Below, one piece after another: positions 12,823 through 24,191 of a stretch of DNA of 64,000 nucleotides (its first letter is position 1; every line of letters starts with the position of its first letter). A model generated the notes under the pieces. It made no database searches, was not told where the DNA came from, and was given only the letters and a program-made list of their open reading frames with translations. The stretch lies in contig VZQC01003035.1 of the NCBI GenBank assembly GCA_009823505.1, positions 2,622,433 through 2,686,432 on the forward strand, in the 5' to 3' direction. The stretch comes from Rhizomys pruinosus. Lineage: Eukaryota; Chordata; Mammalia; Rodentia; Spalacidae. The translations under genes and the position numbers were made by a program.

Positions 12823-13179
12823 TGTATTAGACAGTTTTCTGTTGCTGTGATAAAGCACCATGACCAAGGAACTTATAAAAGGAAGAGTTTATTTGAGCTT
12901 ACGATTGGCGGTTCCAGGGAATTAGAGTCCATTGTGGTGGGAGATGTGGCGGCTGGATCTGGAGCAGCAAACTGAGGGTAACATCTCACAAAGAGCACAG
13001 GAAACAGAGAGAGCAACTGTAGACCATGAGGCTTTTTAAAACTCACTAAACCTGCTCCCAACAACGCACTTCCTCTAGCATGGCCACACCCTCCAAGAAC
13101 TCCAAAAACAGCGCCACCAACTGGAGACTAATATCTGAATACCTAGAGCCTATGGGCGACAGTAATCCAAACCACCACA
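12823..13179 (-). repeat. 5' LTR of the MaLR-type element
   Basis: 357 bp, TG...CA ends, about 91% identical to the other LTR by hand alignment. It ends at the second copy of the GAGAC target duplication. Confidence 0.85.
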
Positions 13180-15900
13180 GAGACAATGGACATATCTGAG
13201 ACAACAGGGATTGAGACAGTGGCGAAGTCTGTGTCAAGATGGTTCGAGACAGTAGACCAGTCTGAGACAATAGAGATTGAGACAGTTGAAATCTCTTCAC
13301 TAGTGCACAAGTCCTGTCTGAGATGACAGCGACTGAGACAATGGACCCATCTGCTACAACAAGGACTGAGACAGTGGACACATCTCAGACAACCAGGACT
13401 GAGACACTGGACATATCTGAGATAACAGGTACTGAGAGAGTGAACATGTCTGAGACAACTAAGACTAAGAACGTGTTCATGTCGGAGACAATGGTGAATG
13501 AGACAGGCAACATTTGTGAAACAACAGGGACTGAGAAAGTAGATATATCCGAAACAACAGGGACCGAGGCTGTGGACATGTATTAGACAACGGGGACTGA
13601 TAAAGTGTACATGTCTGATAAAACAGGGAGTGTGACAGTGGACATGTCAGAGACAGCAGGCACTGAGACAATGAACATGTGTGAAAGAACAGGGAATGAG
13701 ACAGTGGAAATATCTGAGAAAACAGAGACTGATACAGTGGACATGTCTGAGACAGCAGGCACTGAGACAGTAGACATGTGTGAAACAATAGGGAATGAGA
13801 CAGTAGACATGTCTGAGACAACAGGTACTGAGACAGTGTACTCATCTGAGTCAACAGGGTTCGAAACAGTGGACCTGTCTGAGACAATAGAGACTGAGAC
13901 AGTTGACATGTCTTCACCAGTGGACAAGTCCTGTCTGTGATGACAGCGACAGTGGACACATCTGAGACAACAGGGACTGAGAGAGTTGTCACATCTGAGA
14001 CACCCAGGGCTGAGACAGTTCATATATTTGAAAAAACAGGGACTGAGAGTGTGGACATGTCTGAGACAACAGGGAATGACACAGTTGATATATATGAAAC
14101 AACAGGTACTGATACAGTGGACATGTCTGAGACAAAGGGGACAGAGACAGGTGACATGTCTGAAACAACAGGGACTGAGAGAGTACATATATCTGAACCG
14201 ACAGGGACTGAGGCAATGGACATGTCTGACACAACAGGGACTGAGACAGTGGACATGTCAGACACAAAAGGAACTGAGACAGTAAACATGTCTGAAACAA
14301 GGACTGAAGCAGTGGACATGTCTGAGACAACACAAATATCTGAGACAACAGGGTCTGAGACCATGGGATTGAGTCATTGGAAATGCCTGAGACAACAGGG
14401 ACTGAGACAATGGACATGTCTGAGACAACAGGCATTGACACAGTGGACATGTCTGAGACAACGGGAATTGAGACCTTGTGCATGTCTGAGATAACAGGGA
14501 CAGAGACAGTGGACATGTGTGAGAAAACATGGACTGAGATAGTGCATATGTCTGAGACAACATTGAATGAGACAGTTGAAATATCTGAGAAAACAGGGAT
14601 TTAGACATTAGACATGTCTAAGACAACAGGTACTGAGACAGGCGACATGTCTGAGACAAAGGATTGAGACTGAGGACATGGCCGTGACAACAGGCACTGA
14701 GACAGTGGACAAGTGTGAAACCACAGGGACTGACACATTGGATATGTCTAAAACCACAGGGACTGAAACAGTGGACATGTCTGAGACAACAGGGACTCAC
14801 ACAGTGGACAGGGCTGATACAACTGTGACTAAGAGTGTGTTGATATCTGAGACAACAGGGAATGTGACAATCGACATGTCTGAAAACAACAGGGACTGAG
14901 ACAGAGGACACATCTAAGTCAACAGGGTTGGAGATCATGAACATGTCTGAGATGACAGAGACTGAGACCCAGGACATGGCCGGGACAACAGGCACAGAGA
15001 CAGTGGACATATGTGAAACAACAGGGAATGAGACAATGGACATGTTGGAGACAACAGGGACTGAGACACTGACAAGTCTGAGTCAACAGAGGTCAAGAGA
15101 GTGGACCAGTCTCAGACAATAGACGCTAAGACAGTTGATATGTCTTAGCAAGTGGAAAAGTCCTGTCTGAGATGACAGCGACTGAGACAGTGGACACATC
15201 TGAGACAACAGGGGCTGAGAGTGGACACATCTGATACAACCAGGACTAAGACAGTTCACATATCTGAGACAACAGGGACTGAGACAGTGGACATGTCTGA
15301 GACCACAGGGACTGACACAGTGGACATGTCAGAGACAACAGGGACTGAGACTGTGGACATGTCTGATACAACTGAGACAAAGAGCGTGTTCATGTATGAG
15401 ACATCAGGGACTGTGACAAGCGACATGTCTGAACAAAATGGCTACTGAGATATTAGGTATATCTGAGAGAACAGGGACTGAGTCAGTGGACATGTCTGAG
15501 ACAACAGGGACTGAGAGTGTGGACATGTCTGAGACAACAGTGACTTAGACAGTGGACATGTCTGAGACAACATCTACCGAGACAGTGGACATATCTGAGA
15601 CCACAGGGACTCAGAACTTGTACATGTTTGAGACAGCAGGGAATGAGATATTGGACATGCTTGAGACAACAGGGACTGAGACATTGGACACGTCTGAGTC
15701 AATAGGGTTCTGTACAGTGGACCTGTCTGAGACAAAAGAGACTGAGACAGTTGAAATGTCTCACCCACTGCACTAGTCCTATCTTAGATGACAGCGACTG
15801 AGACAGTCGACACATCTGAGACAACAGGGACTGAGACAGTAGACACATCTGAGACAACCAGGACTGAGACAGTGGACATATCTGAGACAGTGGACATGTT
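13180..15900 (+). repeat. 33-bp minisatellite array, block 3
   Basis: Starts with the GAGAC target duplication. Contains higher-order block B copy 3. Toward its end it carries the short form of punctuation (CACTGCACTAGTCCTATC near 15764) seen just upstream of most CA modules. Confidence 0.97.
13307..13924 (+). repeat. higher-order block B, copy 3 (617 bp)
   Basis: Same order of variants as the other B copies, with CTAAGAACGTGTTCATGTC at about 13465 and ATGTATTAGACAACGGGGA at about 13577. The distance from block C copy 1 becomes 529 bp once the 2043-bp MaLR insertion is removed, close to the 499-501 bp seen elsewhere. Confidence 0.82.
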
Positions 15901-16267
15901 TACTTTCTCATACACACACACACACAGAGATGATCAGAGGGATCACAAACTTTCTACTATTGACTGACCAGTGTCACTTGTGTGTCCACGTTGGAGAATG
16001 GCCAGATATGATGGGCTAGAGGGCGCACCCTGCATCTTCAGAAGTTCCCAAACACTGGATTCCTTTGTCTTCTGGGGCGTGTGCCTCCAGAAGGCAGCAA
16101 TCAGCTAAGCAACATCCTGCTCAGTCCAATCTTTCAAGACAAGTGAGGTGTATCAGGTTGCCACCTGCCTGTAGTTGCTGGTAACCAGGACTCTGAGTTC
16201 TTTTTTGACTGATGTCATAAAGGAGAGGTCACTTCCTGGGGTCTTATGACCATAGCCTCTCCCTCAC
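15901..16267 (+). repeat. CA module M1
   Basis: Begins with a short CA tract (15911-15926), then the conserved non-satellite stretch (TTTCTACTATTGACTGACC, CTTCAGAAG, CAATCAGCTAAGCAAC), and ends in CTCACTGAGACAAC where the 33-mers resume. Promoter-like cassette at 16210-16236. The GGGCTAGAGGGCGC core is at 16013-16026. Confidence 0.92.
16013..16026 (+). promoter_or_regulatory. CTCF-like motif, M1
   Basis: GGGCTAGAGGGCGC. The last 11 bases match the 3' part of the CTCF consensus (SYAGRKGGCRS); the 5' CCA part does not match. It contains a CpG. Confidence 0.5.
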
Positions 16268-18940
16268 TGAGACAACAGGGACTGACACAGGGGATATGTC
16301 TGAGACACCGGGACTGAGATTTTGGACCTGTCTGAGAAAACAGGGACTGACAGAGTGGACATGTCTGATACAACTGCGACTAAGAATTTTCTTGTCTGAG
16401 ACAGCGGGGAATGAGACAGGCTACATATCTGAAACAAGAGGGACTGAGACAATAGATATACCTGAAACAACAGGGAGTGAGACAGTGGATATGTCTGAGC
16501 CAACAATGACTGAGACAGTGGCATATCTGAGACAAGAGGGATTGAGACAGTTGACATGTATGAAACAACAAGGACAGAGACAGTGGATATGTCTGAGAAA
16601 ACACACATATCTGTGACAACAGGGTCTGAGACCATGGATATATCTGATACAACAGGGACTGAGACAGTGGACATATGTGAATCAACTGGGTCTGAGACAG
16701 TGGTCATGTCTGAGACAACAGGGACTGAGACAGTGGACATGTCTGAGAATACAGGGACTGAGACAGTGAACATGTGAGAAACAACAGGGAATGAGACAGT
16801 GGACATGTATGAGACAACAGGGACTGAGACAGTGGACACGTGTGAGTCAACAGGCTTCTAGACAGTGGACCTGTCTGATCCAATAGAGACTGACACATTT
16901 GACATCTTCGCTAGTGAACAAGTCGACACATCTGAGACAACTATGACTGAGACAGTGGACATATCAGAGATAACACGTACTGCAATATGGACACGTCTGA
17001 GTCAACAGGGAATCATTCATTTGACATGTCTGAGCCTGCAGGGACTCAGACACTGGACATGTCTGAGACACCTGAGACTAAGAGAACATTCATGTCTGAG
17101 AAAATGGGGACTGAGACAGGCGACATTTCTGAAACAACAGGGACTGAGACAGTATATATCTGAAACAACAGGGACTGAGACTATGGACAATTCTTACACA
17201 GCGGGTACTAAGCTGGGGACATGTCTGAGAGAACAGAGAATGATACAGTGGACATGTCTGAGACAACAGGTACTGAGATCGTAGACATGTCTGAGACACC
17301 AGGGACTGACATATTGGACATGTCTGAGACAAAGAGAACTGAGACCTTGTACATGTCTGAGATAACAGGGACTGAGACTGTGGACGTGTCTGATACAAAT
17401 GCGACTAAGAGCGTGTTCATGTCTGAGACAACGGGGACTGAGACAGGTGACATGTCTGAAACAACAGGGAATGAGACAGTAGATATAGCTGAAACAACAG
17501 GGACTGAGACAATGGACATGTCTGACACAGCAGGGACTGAGACAGTGGACATGAATAAAACAACAGGGAATGACACAATAGATATAGCTGAAACAACAGG
17601 GACTGAGACAATGGACATGTCTGACACAGCAGGAACTGAGACAGTGGACATGTCTGAAAAAACAATGACTAAGACATAGGACATGTTTGAGACAGCAGTG
17701 ACTAAGTCTGTGGTCATGTCTGAGCAAAGAGGTAATGACATTTGACATATCAAAGATAACGGGGATTCAGACAGTGGACATGTCTGAGACAACAGGGTAT
17801 GAGACAGTGGACATGACTTGTATGAGACAACAGGGATTCAGACAGTGGATATGTTCTGAAAAAACAGGGAATGAGACAGTGGAAATGTGTGAAACAACAG
17901 GAAATGAGACTGTGGACATGTCTGAGACAACAGGGACTGAGACAGTGGACAGATCTGAGTCAACAGGGTTCTAGACAGTGGAAATGTCTGAGACAATAGA
18001 CGCTGAGTCAGTTGATAAGTCTTAGCCAGTGGACAAGTCCTGTCTGAGTTGACAGTGACTGAGAGAGTGGACACATCTGAGGCAACGGGACTGGAACAGT
18101 GGACATATCTGAGACAAGAGGGACTGAGACAGTGCACATGTCTGAGACGACAGGGAATCAGACATGGGAAATGTCTGAGACTGCAGGGACTCATACACTG
18201 GACATATCTGAGAAAACCGGGACTGAGACCTTGGACTTGTCTGAGATAGCAGAGACTGAGACATTGGAAATGTATGAGAAAACAGTGACTGAGACAATGG
18301 ACATGTCTGAAACAACAGTTACTGAGACCGTGGACATGACTGAGACAACAGGCACTGACACAGTGGACATGTCTGAGACAACGTGAACTGAGAACTTGTA
18401 CTTGTCTGATATAACAGGGACTGAGACATTGGGCATGTCTGAGAAAACACTGACTGAGACAATGGATATATCTAAAAAAACAGGGATTTAGACATTAGAC
18501 ATATCTGAGACAACAGGGACTGGGACATGGGACAAGGCTGAAACAACAGGGTCTGAGAGAGTGGACATGTCTGAAACAACAGTTACTGAGACCGTGGACA
18601 TGTCTGACACAACAGGCACTGACACAGTGGACATGTCTGAGACAACGTGAACTGAGGCCTTGTAAATGTCTGAGATAACAGGGCCTGAGACAGTGGGCGT
18701 GTCTGAGACAACACTGACTGAGACAGTGGATGTGTTTGAGACAAGAGCGACTGAGACAGTGGACAAGTCTGAGTCAACAGGGTTCTATACATTGGACCTG
18801 TCTGAGACAAAAGAGACTGAGACAGTTGATATTTCTTCTCCAGAGCACAAGTCCTGTCTGATATGACAGCGACTGAGACAATCGACATATCTGAGACAAC
18901 CAGGAATAAGACAGTGGACATACCTGAGACAGTGGACATG
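16268..18940 (+). repeat. 33-bp minisatellite array, block 4
   Basis: Contains a short internal duplication around 17440-17660: GATATAGCTGAAACAACAGG appears twice, about 99 bp or three monomers apart. Punctuation occurs near 18018 and, in the GAGCACAAGTCCTG form, near 18842 just upstream of M2. Confidence 0.96.
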
Positions 18941-18944
18941 TTGA

Positions 18945-18995
<51 letters not shown>

Positions 18996-19344
18996 ATGAA
19001 CTGGGTATATCAGGGGGATCACAAACTTTCTACTATCGAGTGACTGGTGTCACTTGTGTGACCCCCTTGAAGAATGGCCAGATATGATGGGCTAGAGGGC
19101 GCACCCTGCATCTTCAGAAGTTTCTAAACACGGGATTCCTGGGTCTTCTGGGGCCTGAGCCTCCAGTAGGCCACAATCAGCTAAGCAACATCCTGCTCAG
19201 TCCAGTCTTTCAAGACAAGTGAGGTGTTTCATGTTGCCACTGGCCTGTAGTTGCTGGTAAACAGGATTCTGAGTTCTTTTTGGACTGATGTCATAAAGGT
19301 GAGTTCACTTCGGGGGGTCCTCTGACCATAGCCTCTTCCTCACT
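18941..19344 (+). repeat. CA module M2
   Basis: CA tract 18949-18993, then GATGAACTGGGTATATCAG and the conserved stretch. Cassette at 19286-19312 with a changed 3' part (GAGTTCACTTCGG). The array resumes at once with the GGGGAATGAGACAAGCTATA form; the first monomers found after M5, M7, M9 and M11 are absent, indicating a deletion. Confidence 0.93.
19089..19102 (+). promoter_or_regulatory. CTCF-like motif, M2
   Basis: GGGCTAGAGGGCGC, identical to M1. Confidence 0.5.
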
Positions 19345-20439
19345 GAGACAAGGGGGAATGAGACAAGCTATATGTTTGAAACAACAGGGACTGAGACAAT
19401 AGATATATCTGAAAAAAGAGGGAGTGAGATGGGGATATGTCTGAGCCAACAATGACTGAGACAGTGTACATGTCTGAGAAAAAAGGGACAGAGACTGTGG
19501 ACATGTCTGAAATAACAAGGACAGAGACGGTGGACATGTCTGAGAATACACATATATCTGTGGCAACAGGGACTGAGCCCTTGGACATGTCTGAGAAAAC
19601 AGGGACTGAGACAGTGGACATGTGTGAAACAACTGGGACGCAGACAGTGGTCATGTCTGATACAACAGGGACTAGAAGAGTGGACATGTCTGAGATAACA
19701 GGCACTGAGATAGTGAACATGTGTGAAACAACAGGGAATGAGACAGTAGACATTTCTTAGACAACAGGGACTGAGACAGTGTCCTCGTCTGAGTCAACAT
19801 GGTTCGAAACAGTGGACCTGTCTGAGACAATAGCGACTGAGACAGTTGAGATATCTTCACCAGTGGACAAGTCCTGTGTGATGACAGCGACTGAGACAGT
19901 GGACACATCTGAGACAACAGGGACTGAGAGAGTGGACACATCTGAGACAACCAGGACTGAGACAGCTCACATATCTGAGAAAACAGGGACTGAGACAGTG
20001 AACATTTCTAAGACAACAGGGACTGAGACAGTAGATATATCTGAAATGACAGGGACTGAGACAATGTACATGTCTGACACAACATCGACTGAGACATTGG
20101 ACATATCTGACACAACAGGGACTGAGATATTGGACATGTCTGAAACAGCAAGGACTGAGGCAGTGGACATGTCTGAGACAACACACATATCTGAGACAAC
20201 AGGGTCTGAGACCATGGACCTGTCTGAGAAAACAGGGAATGAGAAAGTGGACATGTGTGAAACAACTGGGACTGAGACAGTGGTCATGTCTGATATGACA
20301 GGGACTGAGAGAGTGGACATGTCTGAGACAACAGGGAATGAGAGAGTGGACATGTCTGAGACAACAGGGACTGAGACAGTGGATATCTCTCAGAAAACAG
20401 GGACTGAGACAGTGGACGTGTGTGAGACAACAGGGACTG

Positions 20440-20815
20440 AGACCTTGGACATGTCTGAGACAACAGGGAATCAGAGAAAGGAAATGTCTGAGACTGCAGG
20501 GAGTCAGACACTGGACATATCTGAGTTAACCGGGACTGAGACTTTGGACATGTCTGAGAAAACAGGGACTGAAACATTGGAAATACCTGAGAAAACAGGG
20601 ACTGAGACAGTTGACATGTCTGAGACAACAGGTACTGTGACCATGTATATGTCTGAGACAACAGGCACTGACACAGTGGTCAAGTCTGAAACAATGGGAA
20701 CTGAGACCTTGTACATGTCTGACATTACAGGGACTGAGACAGTGGACCTGTTTCAGACAAAAGAGACTGAGACAGTTGACATGTCTTCACCAGTGGACAA
20801 GTCATGTCTGAGATG
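20440..20815 (+). repeat. higher-order block C, copy 2
   Basis: Same order as copy 1, with ACCTTGTACATGTCTGACA then TTACAGGG at about 20715. Confidence 0.75.
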
Positions 20816-21215
20816 ACAGTGACTGAGAGAGTCGACACATCTGAGACAACAGGCACTGAGACAGTGGACACATCTAAGATAACAAGGACTGAGACAGTGG
20901 ACATGTCTGAGACAACAGGGAATCAGACATTTGACATGTCTGAGACTGCAGGGATTCATTCACTGGACATATCTGTGATATCCGGGACTGAGAGTTTGCA
21001 CAGGTCTGAGAGAACAAGGACTGAAACAGTGGACATGTCTGAGATAACAGGCACTGAGACAGTGAACATGTGTGAAACAACAGGAAATGAGACAGTGGAC
21101 ATACCTTAGACAACAGGGATTGAGACAGTGGACACGTCTGTGTCAAGACGGTTTGAGCCCATAGAACAGTCTGAGGCAATAGAGACTGAGACAGTTGAAA
21201 TCTCTTCACTAGTGG

Positions 21216-21833
21216 ACAAGTCCTGTCTGAGATGACAGCGACTGAGACAGTGGACACATCAGAGACAACAGGCACTTCGACAGTGGACACATCTGACACA
21301 ACTAGGACTGAGACAGTGGACATATCTGAGAAAACAGGTAATGAGACAGTGAACATGTCTGAGACAACTGAGAATAAGAACGTGTTCATGTCTGAGACAA
21401 CGGGGACTGAGACAGGCAACATTTGTGAAACAAGAGGGACTGAGAAAGTAGATATATCTGAAACAACAGGGACCGAGGCTGTGGACATGTATTAGACAAC
21501 GGGAACTGTGACAGTGGACATGTCTGATACAACAGGGACTGCGACTGTGGACATATCTGGGACAGCAGGCACTGAGACAATGAACATGTGTGAAACAACA
21601 GGGAATGAGACAGTGGCCATGTCTGAGACAAAAGGGAGTGATACAGTGGACATGTCTGGGACAGGAGGCACTGAGACAGTGGACATGTGTGAAACAATAG
21701 GGAATGAGACAGTAGACATGACTGAGGCAAAAGGGACCGAGACAGTGTACTCGTCTGATTCAACAGGGTTCGGTACAGTGGACCTGTCTGAGACTATAGC
21801 GACTGAGACAGTTGACATGTCTTCCCCAGTGGA
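21216..21833 (+). repeat. higher-order block B, copy 4 (617 bp)
   Basis: Exactly the same length as copy 3, with the same succession of variant monomers, including AATAAGAACGTGTTCATG and ATGTATTAGACAACGGGAA. Confidence 0.82.
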
Positions 21834-22280
21834 CAAGTCCTGTCTGTGATGACAATGACTGAGAAAGCGGACACATCTGAGACAACCAGGAGTGAGACAG
21901 TTCACATAACTGAGAAAACTGGGAATGAGAGAGTGGACATGTCTGAGACAACAGGGTCTGACACAGTGGTTATATGATACAACAGGTACTGATACAGTGT
22001 ACATGTCTGAGACATCAGGGACTGAGACAGTGGGCATGTCTGAGACAACACTGACTGAGACAGTGGATGTGTCTAAGACAAGAGCTACCGAGACATTGGA
22101 CATGTCTGAGTCAATAGGGTTAGGTCTATACAGTGGACGTCTCTGAGACAAAAGAGACTGAGACAGTTGACATATCTTCTCCAGTGCACAAGTCCTGCCT
22201 GAGATGACAGAGACTGAGACAGTCGACACATCTGAGACCACGAGGACTCAGACAGTGGACATATCTGAGAAAGTGACATG

Positions 22281-22284
22281 TTGA

Positions 22285-22331
<47 letters not shown>

Positions 22332-22680
22332 ATGAACTGGGTATATCAGTGGGATCACAAAGTTTCTACTATCGAGTGACCTGTGTCACTTGTGATTCCC
22401 TGTTGGAGAATGGCCAGATATGATGGGCTAGAGGGCGCACCCTGCGTCTTCAGAAGTTTTCAAACACGGGATTCCTGGGCCTTCTGGGGCCTGAGCCTCC
22501 AGTAGGCCGCAATCAGCTAAGCAACATCCTGCTCAGTCCAGTCTTTCAAGACAAGTGAGGTGTTTCATGTTGCCACTGGCTTGTAGTTGCTGGTAAACAG
22601 GATTCTGAGTTCTTTTTGGACTGATGTCATAAAGCTGAGGTCACCTCCTGGGGTCCTCTGACCATAGCCTCTTCCTCACT
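22281..22680 (+). repeat. CA module M3
   Basis: CA tract 22290-22329 followed by the conserved stretch. Cassette 22622-22648 (CATAAAGCTGAGGTCACC). The array resumes with GAGACAAGGGGGAATGAGAC, the same shortened junction as after M2. Confidence 0.93.
22425..22438 (+). promoter_or_regulatory. CTCF-like motif, M3
   Basis: GGGCTAGAGGGCGC, identical to M1 and M2. Confidence 0.5.
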
Positions 22681-23440
22681 GAGACAAGGGGGAATGAGAC
22701 AGGCTACATGTCTGAAACAACAGGGACTGAGACAATAGATATATCTGAAAAAACAGGGACTGAGATAGGGGATATGTCTGAGCCAACAATGACTGAGACA
22801 GTGGACATGTCTGAGAAAAAAGTGACTGAGACAGTGGACATGTCTGAAACATCAAGTACTGAGACAGTGGACATGTATGAGAAAACACACATATCTGTGA
22901 CAACAGGGTCTGAGACCTTGGACATGTCTGAGAAAACAGGGACTGAGACAGTGGACATGTGCTAAACAACAGGGACTGAGACAGTGGACATGCCTGAGAT
23001 AACAGGCACTGAGATAGTGAACATGTGTGAAATAACAGGGAATGAGACAGTGGACATTTCTTAGACAACAGGGACTGAGACAGTGTCCTCGTCTGAGTCA
23101 ACAGGGTTCGAGACAGTGGACCTGTCTGAGACAATAGCTACTGAGACAGTTGACATATCTTCACCAGTGGACAAGTCATGTCTGTGATGACAGCAACTGA
23201 GACAGTGGACACATCTGAGGCAACAGGGACTGAGAGATTGGACACACCTGAGACAACCAGGACTGAGACTGTTAACATATCTGAGAAAACAGGGACTGAG
23301 AGATTTGATATATCTGAGACAACAGGCACTGACACAGTGGATATATATGAAACAACAGGTATTGATACAGTGGGCATGTCTGATACAACTGTGACTAAGA
23401 GCGTTTTCATCTCTGAGACAATGGTGACAGAGACAGGTGA
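22681..23440 (+). repeat. 33-bp minisatellite array, block 6
   Basis: Very similar to the array after M2 (19345 onward). Ends at the provirus; the last six bases AGGTGA (23435-23440) are the target duplication. Confidence 0.96.
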
Positions 23441-24175
23441 TGCCGCAGACTGACCCAGCCGGGGTTCCCTCAGACTGAGGAAATTGGGGTCTTGGAAGGA
23501 GGGCACAGGTTAGGCAAAAATTAGCCAGACATGACACAAGAGTGGTCTTGAATCTGGTGCGTTTTTCTAAGAGCAAGCAACTGATTATATAGTACATGTC
23601 AGGAAAAACAAATCAAGATTAGCACATCCCCAGGAACAATAAGCCCTTTACTAAAGAGTTTAAGTTTTACACATTAACCAGAAGCACTAACACATGGTAC
23701 TTTGCTCAAGATTAGCACATCTCCAGGAACAAACAGTGGTCATAAAACCACAGACCATGGATAGTTTGTTTGTGAGATGGGAGACATTGTTTCCCTTTGA
23801 AGTTTCAATTTGGCTTCTTCCTGTCCTCCCAAGGCCTTTTGTTATCTTAAGGCTGCAATTCGAGCCATGGCCTGGGAGAGCCTTTTTGGTTTTTTCTTTA
23901 CTATATTTTTCTAAAGAAGGAGCCCACCATCTACCTTTATTTAAGTAACGTTTTCTACCATATATGACTGTAACTGGAATTCCTATTTTAATAATTTTGT
24001 CTGGGGTTGGGTGGCAGTAAATTTCTGAGATAAGCAAGGTGCACTCATAAACTCCTGAGGTATGTAAGCTGGATTGTAAATTCCTGAGGTAAGTAAGCTG
24101 GCTCCTAATCTCCTGATATAAGTAAGTTAATAATTTTCTGTTAGCATGTATGCCTGACAGCTTTGGCTCCCGGCA
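23441..24175 (-). repeat. 3' LTR of the ERVK-like provirus
   Basis: 735 bp, ends TGCCG...CGGCA. On the minus strand it contains TACTATATAATCAGTTGC, a TATA-like box (around 23583-23604). The polypurine tract adjoins it at 24176. Confidence 0.88.
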
Positions 24176-24191
24176 TCTCCTCCCTTTTTTT
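24176..24191 (-). other. polypurine tract of the provirus
   Basis: On the minus strand AAAAAAAGGGAGGAGA stands directly before the LTR start TGCCGGGAG. Confidence 0.8.

Larger units (their letters stand above)
11142..13179 (-). mobile_element. complete short LTR retrotransposon, ERVL-MaLR type
   Basis: Two LTRs of 356 and 357 bp flank a 1.33-kb interior, and GAGAC is duplicated at 11137-11141 and 13180-13184. On the minus strand each LTR starts TGTGGTGGTTTG and ends ACTAATACA, like rodent ORR1/MT-type LTRs. The size, the 5-bp duplication and a nearly non-coding interior fit a non-autonomous MaLR. By hand alignment the LTRs differ at about 31 of 356 positions (~9%), so the insertion is fairly old and much of the array is older still. 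Confidence 0.85.
19345..22280 (+). repeat. 33-bp minisatellite array, block 5
   Basis: Contains block C copy 2 and block B copy 4 in that order, 501 bp apart. An open + frame of 345 codons runs 19779-20816 through MSETTGTETVD-type repeats; it has no signal peptide or unique domain. Ends just after the GTGCACAAGTCCTGCC punctuation at about 22185. Confidence 0.96.
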
